Of a stretch of 64,000 bases of DNA, positions 1 to 11,208 are shown piece after piece. Each line of letters starts with the position of its first letter. Within the stretch, counting starts at the first letter, position 1. Under the pieces are notes generated by a model. It was not told the origin of the DNA. It worked only from the letters and a program-made list of their open reading frames with translations, and did no database searches. Source of the DNA: Gonocerus acuteangulatus (lineage: Eukaryota; Arthropoda; Insecta; Hemiptera; Coreidae). Made by a program: the position numbers and the translations under genes. The stretch lies in NCBI GenBank assembly GCA_946811695.1, contig OX328131.1, positions 14,534,289 through 14,598,288 on the forward strand. Direction: 5' to 3'.

Positions 1-8
1 ATCTATAT

Positions 9-56
9 TAAGGACTTTTCGGCTACTCTTTGGTAGCCTTCGTCAGCTAAAATGAC
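9..56 (-). ncRNA. Degenerate hammerhead ribozyme motif
   Basis: Minus-strand reading has CTGACGA, stem II GGCTAC/GTAGCC and GAAAAGTC, where intact copies have GAAACGTC. The changed base removes the self-complementary ACGT, so this arm is probably inactive. Confidence 0.5.
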
Positions 57-120
57 AAAAAACAAAGAAAAAACACACACATTCTGGGTATTAATTCTGT
101 TTTTTTTCTTTGTTTTTGAC

Positions 121-168
121 ATTTTAGCTGACGAAGGCTACCAAAGAGTAGCCGAAACGTCCTTAATA
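121..168 (+). ncRNA. Hammerhead ribozyme motif, core intact
   Basis: CTGACGA at 128-134 fits the CUGANGA core, followed by one extra A, stem II GGCTAC/GTAGCC with loop CAAAGA, then GAAACGTC at 154-161. Stem III would be just ACGT, which is self-complementary and could pair between two RNA copies. Stem I (TTTTAG against CTTAAT) has one mismatch. Cleavage would be expected after GTC. Confidence 0.7.
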
Positions 169-235
169 TAGATTTTTTACAAAAATCGTATTGATGTTTT
201 CTTAGCCGAATCCCAACTAATCCCTGATTGATTAT

Positions 236-710
236 CACCTCGACGGCTAACTATCTAATCTTCATGAAAAAAGTATTAATAACTCTTACAATAAATACTT
301 TAAAGAGCAATAAATAATCAATAAATATTTCTAAAATCTTTTGTTCAAAATTATATTTTAAGGGTGAGATTTTTATTTTATTTTATTTCTATGATTTAAG
401 AGCTAGCAACTAGGCGATTAGCTCTATAAACACGTAGAGTGCAAACAAAATAAAAGGTCTAGCACATCAAAAATAAAACATTTAAATAAAAAATTAAATA
501 ACTGAATCTATCAACTATACAAGACAAAAAAAAGGGCAGAAAGAGAAAAAAAATAGAATAATAAAAATACCAAACATAAAGGCAACTATAAAATAAAAAA
601 CAGATAAGTAATAAATTATTTTTAATAAACTAAATCTTTTCCCTTTATTTTGTAAAAATAAAATTGAATTATAAAATTAATTTTAACATACTTCAAATTT
701 TACGTTTTTG
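236..710. other. AT-rich flank, nothing recognised
   Basis: AT-rich sequence between the PLE copy and the 3' end of a minus-strand LINE. Part of it is probably the decayed LINE 3' UTR. I see no coding signal. Confidence 0.5.
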
Positions 711-1176
711 CTATATTCCTTCGTAAATTTTTATGTGTTTTAAAAAGTCTAAAATAATAGATATGTGCGGGCTACCATCTGTCAAAAGTTCGTACATATC
801 ATGTGGTATGTTGATGTTTTCACGTTTCCGGCAGTCTGTTAGTAAGTGTTTTACTGTTAATGTCTTATTGCATTCTGTACATAGTGGTATGTCTTGTTTT
901 ATCATCAAGTTAGAGTGAGTTAGTAGTGTATGTCCTATTCTAAGTCTTGTAAGGACTACTTCTTCTCTCCGGTAGCTTCTATAGCTGGAGTTCCAATGTT
1001 TTATGAATGGCTTTATCTCCCGAAGCTTGTTTTCATTTAAAGATAACCATTCAGCCTGCCATTTATTGAATATGTGAGCCCTTACAACCTGTTTCATGTT
1101 GGGTTCTGTAACCAGTAAAAAGTCTTCAATGCGACGTCTTGTAGCTAGCTTTGCTAGGATGTGAGATTTTTAATAA
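711..1176 (-). pseudogene. LINE fragment: end of RNase H region plus CCHC-like C-terminus
   Basis: The minus strand encodes about 150 residues of a non-LTR retrotransposon ORF2 C-terminus. It holds the signature EVVLTRLRIGHTLLTH, then C-x2-C and LTVKHLLTDC, the zinc-finger-like end seen in I/Jockey-type LINEs. The open frame starts upstream of the first Met, so this is a 5'-truncated copy rather than a gene. It is closely related to the fragment at 45320-46432, where the RNase H domain itself survives. Stop at 711. Confidence 0.8.
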
Positions 1177-1665
1177 AAAATACAAAAAAAAAAAAAACAA
1201 ATAGGTAATATAAAATAAGCGTTTATATCAAAACTTAAAATAATGAAATTGTTGTTCCTGTTTCAAACCACAGATATCTTAAGATTTATTTAAAACTTAT
1301 TTAGTTTACTGCTCATATTGAAATATTTCATTTCTGTATATTAGTTAGCTAATATATAGAAGAGAAGAGAGTTGTGTTTAATTTTAATGTATTTATTATC
1401 TCCATTTTTACAGAATAAAAATAGATGAATTCAGCAATTTATTACAATATATTTGAGAAGTTCAAGAAATTTTAATATTATTAGACTTACCATCCTTCCA
1501 AACCATCGCCCCCACAGCATAGAAACTGATGGAATCCACAAAAATGAGCACTTATTACATTAAGAACGCACGTGACTGGTAGGGTTTCTATGAAGTTTAA
1601 ATTTCTTTTAAGATTCTTGAAAAGTTATATTATATAATAACATGGCTTAGATTTGCTTGTTATTA
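1177..1665. other. AT-rich, nothing recognised
   Basis: Low-complexity AT-rich DNA leading into the 348-bp tandem array. No open frame or repeat shared with the rest of the window was noticed. Confidence 0.4.
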
Positions 1666-1669
1666 ATAC

Positions 1670-3560
1670 TTAAATTATTCTATTATTGCAAAATGAGTTA
1701 TTCTTTTAATTTGTGTAATATTTTCTCTAAATATGAATAATATTCGTTGAACTATTAATAATTTAATTATTTTATTATTGTAAAATGTGTTATTTTTCAA
1801 TGATTTTTTAATATTTTCTTTAATTTTTTGTAATATTTCTTAAGTTATTAATCATTAAATTATTTTATCATTCTATAACGAGTTATTCATTAAAGTTTTA
1901 TAATTTGTGTAACATTTTTTGAATTATTAATAATAAATTACTTTCTCATTGTACAATGAGTTATTCTTCAATGATTTGTATTTTTTTTTTCTTTCATTTT
2001 TAGTAATATCTGTTGAATTATTAATTTTTAAATTATTTTACCACTGTGCAATGAGTTCTTCTGTAAATTTGTAAATTATATTCTCCAATATTTGTTGAGT
2101 TATTAATAATTTAATTATTTTATTATTGTAAAATGAGTTATTCTTCAATGATTTTTTAATATTTTCTTTAATTTTTTGTAATATTTCTTAAGTTATTAAT
2201 CATTAAATTATTTTATCATTCTATAACGAGTTATTCATTAAAGTTTTATAATATGTGTAACATTTTTTGAATTATTAATAATAAATTACTTTCTCATTGT
2301 ACAATGAGTTATTCTTCAATGATTTGTATTTTTTTTTTCTTTCATTTTTAGTAATATCTGTTGAATTATTAATTATTAAATTATTTTACCACTGTGCAAT
2401 GAGTTCTTCTGTAAATTTGTAAATTATATTCTCCAATATTTGTTGAGTTATTAATAATTTAATTATTTTATTATTGTAAAATGAGTTATTCTTCAATGAT
2501 TTTTTAATATTTTCTTTAATTTTTTGTAATATTTCTTAAGTTATTAATCATTAAATTATTTTATCATTCTATAACGAGTTATTCATTAAAGTTTTATAAT
2601 ATGTGTAACATTTTTTGAATTATTAATAATAAATTACTTTCTCATTGTACAATGAGTTATTCTTCAATGATTTGTATTTTTTTTTTCTTTCATTTTTAGT
2701 AATATCTGTTGAATTATTAATTATTAAATTATTTTACCACTGTGCAATGAGTTCTTCTGTAAATTTGTAAAATATATTCTCCAATATTTGTTGAGTTATT
2801 AATAATTTAATTATTTTATTATTGTAAAATGAGTTATTTTTCAATGTTTTTTTTAATATTTTCTTTAATTTTTTGTAATATTTCTTAAGTTATTAATCAT
2901 TAAATTATTTTATCATTCTATAACGAGTTATTCATTAAAGTTTTATAATTTGTGTAACATTTTTTGAATTATTAATAATAAATTACTTTCTCATTGTACA
3001 ATGAGTTATTCTTCAATGATTTGTATTTTTTTTTTTTCTTTCATTTTTAGTAATATCTGTTGAATTATTAATTATTAAATTATTTTACCACTGTGCAATG
3101 AGTTCTTCTGTAAATTTGTAAAATATATTCTCCAATATTTGTTGAGTTATTAATAATTTAATTATTTTATTATTGTAAAATGAGTTATTCTTCAATGATT
3201 TTTTAATATTTTCTTTAATTTTTTTTAATATTTCTTAAGTTATTAATCATTAAATTATTTTAACATTCTATAACGAGTTATTCTTTGAAGTTTTGTAATA
3301 TTTCTCTAATTTTGTGTAACATTTGCTGAATTAAAAATAATAAATTACTTTCTCATTGTAGAATGAGTTATTCTTCAATGATTTGTATTTTTTTTTCTTT
3401 AATTTTCAGTAATATTTGTTATGAGTTATTAATACTTGAATTATTTTATTTTTGTTAAATGAGTTAATCTTTAAAGTTGTGTAATAGTTTCTCAAATTTG
3501 AATAATATTTGTTGAGTTATTATTAATTAAATTATTTTTTTTATTTATAAATTATACGTG
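1670..3560. repeat. Higher-order AT-rich tandem array (about 348-bp units built of about 87-bp subunits)
   Basis: The landmark TTTGTTGAG recurs at 2091, 2439, 2787 and 3138, giving periods of 348, 348 and 351. Each unit holds four divergent subunits that end in a variant of AATGAGTTATTC. Flanking subunits up to about 3560 are more diverged. This is the monomer/higher-order layout of satellite DNA. No coding potential. Confidence 0.9.
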
Positions 3561-3773
3561 CTCCAAATGTTAAGGCCAAGTACATTATTATTGATAAATG
3601 ATTTATTCTTTAAAGTTGTGTAAACGTTTCTCTAAATTTGAGTAATATTTTTTGTGTTTTCAACAATATCAATAATCATCCAGGTAGTCAAATCACCTTA
3701 ATAACAAAAAAAAAATCCATTATTAATTAAGTTAATTTAATTATTTTAAAAAAATAGAACAAAATACATTATA

Positions 3774-4364
3774 TCAGGACCCCTTAGAAGAGAATTTAAA
3801 TTTTAACGTCCATTATTATTAACTAAGAATTTTTGGACGGGTTATCTATAGGTTACCACCCTTTTCTAGCCAAGACAGGGCTGATGCCTTTTCTTTTTTC
3901 TAAAGACAAGCCACCACCCAATAGTGGAACCCATGACCTTTGGCACGGAGTGTTAAGTGCTTACGCCTTAACTCTCACGGGCACCGGGCCTCCCTTAGAA
4001 GAGAAAGGACGAATCCCAAAATCCGGATGTTGAGAATTCGAAGTCAAAGTTCTGAAAGTGCTTCAGGATATCAAGGGCGAATTTATACTCTATGGAGAAT
4101 TGATTCAAATACCTGATAGAAAAAGTATTCAATTGAAATTCAATGTATTAAATACGATAACAAAATTCTAGGAGAGGTTTCAGATTTTGGGTTCGCCCTT
4201 GCTCCTGTAGGAAAATCAGACATTAAATTTATTCATAGATGATGGTGCTATTCACATTAACTGAAACTGTGAGAGAACTAAAGGCAAAACAGAGAAACAA
4301 AGCAATACCTTCAAAGTCAAATTTTCAGATTCGCCCATTCTCTTCCAAGGTCCTGATATTAAAA
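3774..4364. mobile_element. TIR element A (TATCAGGACC...GGTCCTGATA)
   Basis: Terminal inverted repeats: left TATCAGGACC near 3774, right TTCCAAGGTCCTGATA near 4349-4364. The interior has GGGCGAAT-type motifs facing inwards. It shares body and ends with element B at 55184, so it is a non-autonomous DNA transposon family. A SINE is inserted in its left TIR. Confidence 0.7.
3781..4005 (-). mobile_element. SINE S2 (tRNA-derived) with 14-bp TSD
   Basis: The direct repeat CCCTTAGAAGAGAA at 3781-3794 and 3992-4005 flanks a minus-strand SINE (3795-3991). The head contains a B-box-like stretch in reverse. The body has the family hallmarks AAAAGGCATCAGCCC, GGCTAGAAAAGGGTGGTAAC and ATAGATAACCCGTCC. It interrupts the left TIR of element A, so it is younger than that element. 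Confidence 0.85.
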
Positions 4365-4431
4365 TGAGTTATTTTCTAAATTAAATACTTTGATAATTTG
4401 TTCAGCGCTAATGATTTATTTTAGTGTTATC

Positions 4432-4712
4432 ATAAATAATATTTCATAAATAATATGTTGGATTTGGGGTCCCAGATCGTCCCTAGGCTCACCCAGTCTT
4501 TAATTAATTTAATTAATAATGGGTACCTTGGGTGCTAATGACTCCTAGCAGTTGAAGCAGCCAAGGGGAAAATCAGGCGGCCGGAGCATAGTGTTGACCA
4601 CACTATCTCCCTAGTGTGTCGTATGGTCAAGAATCAGATACCTCTACAGTATCTGCCCCTCTGGGCCCTTGTGGCCTGTTACGGGACTGATCTGATGATA
4701 AATAATATTTCA
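4432..4712 (+). mobile_element. SINE S3 body, head missing
   Basis: Plus-strand sequence matches the body of family S3 (compare 45787-46144): TAATTAATAATGGG, GGGGAAAATCAGGCGGCCGG, ACACTATCTCCCTAGTGTG and CTCTGGGCCCTTGTGGCCTG. The tRNA-like head is absent, as in a 5'-truncated insertion. ATAAATAATATTTCA is repeated at 4432-4446 and 4698-4712 and is a plausible TSD. Confidence 0.75.
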
Positions 4713-5269
4713 CTCATTTATTTCAAAACCTCTAGCATTCTAAATTTAAAAAAAAAATCATGTTTATAATTTTTTATAATAAAAAAATTAACACTCTGCA
4801 GCTTCATGTCATCTACATCTAAAAGTGATGGATGCTCCTGAAGAGAGGCTCATCAAGCAGCTTGCAGCAGAAGCAGTACAATGGCTTATTTGGTATGTGT
4901 ATTAAAGGCACAGAATTTTTTCTCAACCCCACCAGAGAAGATAAAGGCAAGAGTCAAATTTAGTAGCATTTATTTTCAAGAAAAACTAGAAGCTACTGGA
5001 TAGACTGACAACCGCACAGTTCCACAAAACTTATAAAATGTGTAAATTTGAATGTAAACATCTGTCTTATGTCAACGACACGAACAGCCTTCAAATGATC
5101 AAAGGACATTTATGCGAGCCAAAACAGAAACCCTAAAAGGAGGCCTTGTAGTTCTGACGATACTGCCCTCTGCTGACTTTGTAATATGAACCAGCCCGAA
5201 GATATCATCAATGTCCTATCTGTACATCCAATCCTAACTGAGATAAGGATAAACATCTTCTAGAAAAAT

Positions 5270-5906
5270 AGATTAACCCACATGAAAGCAATTGAACGGC
5301 GAGGACTACACAAAACATTAACATTATGTTATGGAAATACAAACTCATACTTATACAGATTCAAACTTACAGACACTGACACATGCACATGCGATAACCA
5401 CACAGTACAGACATACACTCACTTAATATACGATGCGGACAAACACAACATTTACAAAAACATTTAAAGAATGGCCTACCACCCCAAAAAAACTCTTTAC
5501 TGATTATTTCTTCATTTTAAATAAATTAGCCGAAAACATTTACCAACTGAGAGAGGAAAGGGGCACTCCCTGATAAGAGTATGTCCCGTTAATACTTAAG
5601 ATAGGTTTTAAATCTGTATAATAATTTTGCTATTTAATAAGAAATTGTTTATTTTAAGATAAGTTTAAATTGTACAATAATTTTGTTCGTTTAATAAGAA
5701 ATTTTTTATGTTAAGAGAGGTCTTAAATTGTATAATAATTATGTTTATTTTATAAGAAATTGTTTATTTTGTATATTAGAAAATAAAAATGGAATCAATA
5801 ACAGCATGAATGTAAAGAATCTCATACGCGCAAGATATGCCAAAATGGCATGGATTGTGCAGAAGAAAAAAAATAAACTCCCTCACCATAGGGATACTTC
5901 AATATA

Positions 5907-5940
<34 letters not shown>
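5270..5940 (+). pseudogene. LINE 3' end (C-terminal CCHC-like region, 3' UTR, poly-A)
   Basis: A short frame at 5282-5467 encodes an R1/Jockey-like ORF2 tail: FKLTDTDTCTCDNHTVQTYT then HLIYD, resembling the C-x-C...QT..HLI pattern at the end of many LINEs. Shifting frame after 5460 continues the same tail (EWPTTPKKLFTDYF, LAENIYQLREERG) to about 5573, so a frameshift has occurred. An AT-rich 3' UTR ends in a long A-run at about 5911-5940. The 5' part is lost. Confidence 0.65.
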
Positions 5941-5942
<2 letters not shown>

Positions 5943-6200
5943 ATTATGTTAAGGAGGCGATGACTTTTAAGTTTCATTATGTAGAATAATGAAGATCAAT
6001 TTTTGTTCTACTTTATTATTTGTTTTAATATAATTTCAAATCTCTTGTATTGTTATTTTATTTTAATGTATATAAAATTATGTGATGCCGCTTAGCTGAT
6101 GGATTGTATCCAAGCTTAAGCAAATTTATTGTAAATATCTTATGTACCTATTATTTGTATCTGTACACAATAAAATTTACTTTACTAATACTACTGCTTA
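5941..6200 (+). other. Probable 3' UTR of a second retroelement
   Basis: This AT-rich stretch ends with TGTACACAATAAAATTTAC, a polyadenylation-signal-like end. It has no coding part. It may be the tail of an older LINE into which the preceding one inserted. Confidence 0.3.
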
Positions 6201-6202
6201 TA

Positions 6203-6380
6203 GGGGTCTCCCGTGGTCTACTGGCTAGCGCCTTAGATTCATAAGCAGGAGATGGTTGGTTCGACCCCCCACCGACGGCAGGAATTTTCTCATGTCAGGG
6301 TTCGTTGGGAAAATTCCTCGCTGCACCCTGGATGTCGGCGCTAAAGGCCCAAATTTGTCGATGCACCGTAAAAAAAAAAA
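6203..6380 (+). mobile_element. SINE S1 (tRNA-derived), full length
   Basis: The tRNA-like head is GGTCTCCCGTGGTCTACTGG with B-box-like GGTTCGACCCC. The body is GGAATTTTCTCATGTCAGG and GCACCCTGGATGTCGGCGC. The 3' tail GTCGATGCACCGTAAAAA is shared with S4 and S1 copies elsewhere. Ends in an A-run. Confidence 0.9.
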
Positions 6381-6384
6381 TCAG

Positions 6385-7865
6385 GAATTAGTTGGGATTC
6401 GGCTAAGCTACACATCAATACTATTTTTGTAAAAAAAATCTGTAGGACGTTTCGGCTACTCATTGGTAGCCTTAGTCAGCTAAAATGACAAAAAAAACAT
6501 AGAAATAAACAGAAAAAATGTTTGTTACCTCTGTTTTAGCACTTTCCTCCGAAGGAAAGTAGCTATTGAGGTTGGACTCATGACGGAATTTTTGAAAAAT
6601 GTCTTCAAATCTTTATCGATCCTACCTAGTAGACACCGAAAATGATCCCTGTTAAAATTTATATATATCTATATATATATATATATGTGTGTGTCTGTTA
6701 ACACGATAGCGGCCAGAGTTTTTGTTTTTTCGTCACGAAACTTGGTATATAGCATTCAATTAGCAAACGATTGAACGAGTTCGTTAACCACTAAAGTCGG
6801 TCCACCGGAAGGGGGGGTTTACCCCGAACCCAAAACACTAATTTGACTATGTCAGCCGTAATATTTGTTATATTTCAACGAAACTTGGTATTCGTAGTGG
6901 TAATATAGACAGAAAAGTGAGATATAAAAATGAACTAAATCGGTTCATTAGAAGGGGGGGTTTACTCCGGACCCACAATACCAATTCGCCACTACCAGCC
7001 GTGATTTTTGGTATATTTCGACGAAACTCGGTATTCGTAGTGGTAATCCACAGGTGAATATGTGTTGTAAAAATAAACTAAATCGGTTCATTAGGAGGGG
7101 GGGTTTACTCCGGACCCACAATACCAATTCGCCACTACCAGCCGTGATTTTTGGTATATTTCGACGAAACTTGGTATTCGTAGTGGTAATCTACAGTTAA
7201 ATATGTGTTGTAAAAATAAACTAAATCGGTTGGTTAGAAGGGGGGGGGGGGTTTACTCCGGACCCAAATTCCTAATATACTCATACCGGTCGTAATTTCT
7301 GCTGTATTGTAACAAAACGCGGTATACGTCGTGGGTAACTCATGAGAAAGAAGTGTTGTAAAAATGAGCTGAATCGGTCAATCGTAAAGCGGGGGTTTAA
7401 TTTGTAATATATTTCAATAGAAAAGCCCGCCAAACGTAGGTTCACAAAGCCGCCGCAAGGAGCGCTTTCTACCACTAGAGTGACTGTATCCTGTTCCGGC
7501 ATTAGATCAAAATACGATAATATGAGTTTTTTTGTATTTATTACGTAGTGTAGTAGGTACCATGTGTAAACATAACTCTGGAAGCAAATTAATAATTTAT
7601 CAGTTACTCATTACAAAATTAAAAGAGAACTATTCATGTTTTTGTTTTATTTATGTAGGATATTTTAAGCAAATTGTTCTGGAAAGCAGTCTACACTACC
7701 CAAATTCTGAGGAAAGTGCTTAGTTATGCAGCTCCTGCGTGACGGACTTTTGTCATTTTAGCTGACGAAGGCTACAATTGAGTAGCTGAAACATCCTTAA
7801 TACAGATTATTTTACGAAAATCGTATTGATGTTTTCTTAGCCGAATCCCAACTACTTCCTGATTG
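6385..7865. mobile_element. Palindromic PLE-type element P2, split by a later insertion
   Basis: The left arm (6385-6537) carries GGGATTCGGCTAAG and a reversed hammerhead motif. The right arm (7748-7865) carries CATTTTAGCTGACGAAGG and TTAGCCGAATCCCAAC. The two are separated by the 1.2 kb AGCACT-ended element. Both hammerhead motifs have core changes (CTGACTA on the minus strand near 6453-6483; GAAACATC near 7757-7795), so this copy is old. Confidence 0.7.
6538..7747 (+). mobile_element. AGCACT-ended repeat element, copy 1
   Basis: Starts AGCACTTTCCTCCGAAGGAA and ends CTCCTGCGTGACGGAC, both sides abutting T-runs. GAGGAAAGTGCT, the inverse of the 5' end, lies about 30 bp inside the 3' end. The interior has a TA/TG microsatellite and then about five tandem units of about 143 bp, each with AAACT(T/C)GGTAT, AAATCGGTT and a G-run before TTTACTCCGGACCC. 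No plausible coding frame: the unit is not a multiple of three. Superfamily unknown. Confidence 0.8.
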
Positions 7866-7869
7866 CTTA

Positions 7870-8580
7870 CAAAAATAAAGTTTTCTTAAGAGGATAAGGT
7901 TGTAAATGAAACAAATTAAATCTTTTTAAAAATTTATTTCTTATAGAATTTTTATTGTTTTATTTCACTGGATTAATTATTTCATTTTTAGAGTAGGTTC
8001 TTATACTTTTCATTTTGTCTACAGAATATTGACATAACATCTTATAATATCGTATATATCACAATACAAAAAGATTTATAAATAAATTCGTATAAATGGT
8101 ATATATTGCAAGTAAATTATAAATCTAATTTAGGCATAATATAACAATATACAAAAACAGATAATTATAAAAGTATACAATTTACATCTATATTTACACA
8201 ACATAAACCTATGGCTCATAAATAAATAATATTTACATTAAATTTAAGGTAATACCCAAATAATGAGCTAATTTTGATTTTATATTAATTAATATATATA
8301 TATATAAATATAATTATATGGTTATGATAAAGCTCTTTCAGTTTGATCACAATGAGTTGGTATTTAATTTACAAATATAAATATACAACACTGGTAATTT
8401 AGCTTGGATTCATTTGTTTAATATACATTTTTGTTTAGTTCGTTATGAGTCTTACAAATTTTACATAATTTTTTTTTATCAAAATAAATAAATCGAGAAT
8501 AATTCAATGTTTTGAATGAATATAATAAATGATCAGAAGGGATTTGGTTATAATATTTGAATAATAAATACTTTTTTTTT
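7870..8580. other. AT-rich DNA, nothing recognised
   Basis: Low-complexity AT-rich sequence with a short TA run near 8290. No coding, tRNA-like or transposon-end signal seen. Confidence 0.4.
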
Positions 8581-8589
8581 TTAATTGTA

Positions 8590-8765
8590 ATTTTTACTCC
8601 CCAACGTTTCTCCTAAATTTTGAAGCCATCATCAGGAGTGCGAGAAGAGGAAGAACTATTCCGTAATTTTGGCGCTGAAGAATATAGACGATTTAATTAT
8701 CTTATCAAAGTCCTGATAAAGGCTTCAAAATCAAGCTGAAACATTTGCCACTAAAAACTCATTTT
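8590..8765. mobile_element. Degenerate hammerhead-bearing palindrome
   Basis: The left arm on the minus strand reads CTGATGATGGCTTC...GAGAAACGTTGG. The right arm on the plus strand reads CTGATAAAGGCTTCAAAATC...GCTGAAACATTTG. The arrangement is head-to-head as in the PLE palindromes, but both cores are mutated. Related to the CTGATGAAGGCTTGAA family at 31904. Confidence 0.5.
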
Positions 8766-8799
8766 TTTTTCAACTATTGTAACCGAACCCCGTCCATCT

Positions 8800-8925
8800 C
8801 CATCCCACTAGGGTTGGTGGCTTTTTTTTTTTAGAAAAAATAAAAGGCATCATCCCTATCTTGGCTAGAAAAGGGTGATAACCTAATGATAACGTCCTAA
8901 AATTCTGAGTTTATTATAATTATAT
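8800..8925 (+). mobile_element. SINE S2, 5'-truncated
   Basis: Matches the S2 body only: GGTGGCTTTT, AAAAGGCATCATCCCTATC, GGCTAGAAAAGGGTGATAAC and CGTCCTAAAATTC. The head is missing. Confidence 0.7.
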
Positions 8926-8929
8926 GTTA

Positions 8930-10740
8930 AAATATAAATAAAAATAAATAATTTTCAGATCTTATATTATAATTCTAATATATAAATTGAATATCTTATC
9001 TTATTTTATAGTTTTTTAGTTAGTTAGTACAAATTATTCACCCTTTCGCTGCTAAAAGCCACTTTTGTGATAAGTGGAGGACCTGGCCCACTGTGATGGC
9101 TTTGCCTTTTGACCACTTCAGATGTATAAACATTTTTAATTTAGAAAAAAATTAATTTAGTTTAATATTCAAATTTATTACTCAATTTGTCTTTGTTCAA
9201 AATACAAAGCATTTTTGAGCAGTTTTATATAGAACTCAGTTAAGAGTAAAACAAATTATTTGACTGTTGTATTATTATTTATACTTTAATTTTGCCCACA
9301 GTATTGACTTTTTAGTTAACCGAATAAGTAACAATATCATTGAGATCTGTTTGTTAATTTTGATGCGAAACACAAAGATTTTTGACTCCTATATAGTGTT
9401 TTTTTTGTTTTGTTTTTGTTTTGTAATTATTTATCCAAGCTAAACTTCCTACTGATGAACTAAAATTAATTACTATACACTTCTACATTTATTACAAATT
9501 ATATTACACGAGAAGCAAATTAATACTTCGTTGGATATATACATTTCTTAATAGCTAGTTAAATTTACAGGCGAGTTATAACGTGTCGCATGAAGCAAAT
9601 TCGATTATTAACGACCGCCTAGGGAAAGATTTACAATTATCGAATATACACAATCTATAAATAAAAATTTTTATATATATATAAATTAAATGTCTAACAA
9701 ATGTTAAGTCTTTTGGGTAAACATTTACATATATTTAAGCGTTCCATAATGCCAGAAGCAGGACGTCTTTTATAATACATGCTCTTGTGAGAGTTCCTTT
9801 TTCTGGCACGTAACTACACACTAATGCAGCAATTGTGTTTTTTATGAGTTGAAAAAAAATTTGAATTCTTTTATAAACATACTTTTTGAAGTAGAGTGAA
9901 TTCTATCTCGGTTGAGACAATGAAAAATGTTACATTCTTGCTGCAAAGTACATTTTTTCAATTTTTTTTTTTGTAGATTTTTTTTAAAATTAAGTACCAA
10001 AAAATAAATAATCAAAGGTAAAATTAAGATTAAAGCCTATGATATTCAAAAGAACAAAAAATTATTAACATCAGTCAAGATATCCCCCTCCTAAATTTCA
10101 AGAGTAAATTAAACAATTTCTCACCAAAATTGAGTATTTTCAGGGATAACATTTACAATAGTATTTAAATAGGAATATTAGGGACAAAAATGTGAAGATG
10201 TGTTTCATCTTTATATTATGTAAATTCTTTTGACATATTTTTCAACCGTTTCTCGAGTAGACCAACGTTATTTTATACTTGCCTTCACTTAAAAAATCAG
10301 AGTTGCCCTAATGGAGACACGAATAAAGCAAACTTTACAGGAGGAAGCTATTTAATAAAGCTATGTATAATTCAAAGGCATAGGGAATAAGTTGTCGAGT
10401 TGGAGAAGAGCAAAATGAGTTAAGTTCACTATTATTATCTTCTAAAACTCATAGATAGTATAAAAAAGTCGCTAACTCACAGGCTGTAGCTATTGGCTGT
10501 GAGTTAGAGAGTTATTCCCTGTGAGCATAATTTTATTCATTTATTATTAAAATAGTAATATTTTTGAACATTTTGTTGAAAAAATAACTTAGTCTACCAA
10601 TGATGTAAGTCTTTCCAAGAACAGTTATTCGATTTTTTTTTTTTTTCTTTTTTTTTTTTTAATTCTGGAATTTACTTCAGTCAATGCGGGATTTAATTTA
10701 ATTTGGCAAAATTCAATTCTTCTAAATGGCCATTAAATAT
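8930..10740. other. AT-rich 3' flank, nothing recognised
   Basis: About 1.8 kb of AT-rich DNA downstream of hedgehog, with homopolymer T-runs near 10630-10660. No coding or repeat family shared within the window was seen. Confidence 0.4.
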
Positions 10741-10746
10741 ATTAAT

Positions 10747-11002
10747 TGAAGGGGTTGGGGCAAAACAGTGCTAGGCAACATTTTTAACAAACCTTCACTG
10801 TAGCTGCTTTATGTTGTATATTATGTGGGACTATTAGTCTATGATGCAAATGCTACTAAAATATGACCGCAAGCTCTGTATGCTACTTATTCTTGTCTAA
10901 CCATTTCAACAGATAGTCCCACATAATATCCAATATATAGCAGCTACAGATAAGGTTTGTTAAAGATGTTGCTTGGCACTGTTTTTTCCCGACCCCTTCA
11001 AT
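10747..11002. mobile_element. MITE M2, copy 1
   Basis: About 255 bp palindrome-like element with long TIRs: left GAAGGGGTTGGGGCAAAACA, right TTTTTTCCCGACCCCTTC. Subterminal CAACATTTTTAACAAA pairs with TTTGTTAAAGATGTTG, and CCACATAATATCCAA lies within. The same element occurs at 23906-24148. Confidence 0.85.
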
Positions 11003-11031
11003 TGTCATAATGGTCAACAAATTATTGCAAT

Positions 11032-11037
11032 TTTATT
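11032..11037 (-). promoter_or_regulatory. hh: Candidate polyadenylation signal of hedgehog
   Basis: AATAAA on the minus strand, about 170 bp past the hedgehog stop codon. Such hexamers are frequent in AT-rich DNA, so this is only the first suitable candidate. Confidence 0.3.
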
Positions 11038-11208
11038 GATTCGTTGACAAAATTTTCTGCTTTCCATCAAAGCTCATTACATTAAAACAATATCCTCCAG
11101 AAAAGCTACTTATCAAATTCGCATTAGTTTGAGTAACTGTCAAATAATACAAGAATGTTGTGAAGGAAAGGTCTTTTTATCCAATTCAAAATTTAAGTTA
11201 TACTGAGC

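Larger units (their letters stand above)
1..235. mobile_element. Palindromic PLE-type element, copy P1 (left edge cut)
   Basis: Two inverted arms (about 1-60 and 115-175) surround a short AT-rich centre. Each arm carries a hammerhead-like motif, and the right arm continues into the family tail (AGATTTTT, ACAAAAATCGTATT, TTAGCCGAATCCCAAC, CGACGGCTAACTAT). The same tail recurs near 7800, 44100, 47150 and 62900. Inverted or direct LTR-like repeats carrying hammerhead ribozymes are known for Penelope-like retroelements; assignment to that class is inference because no reverse transcriptase is present in the copy. Confidence 0.7.

Noticed and set aside
4800..5270. Coding sequence upstream of the LINE tail
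   Set aside because: No frame longer than a few dozen codons and no LINE motif could be read with confidence.
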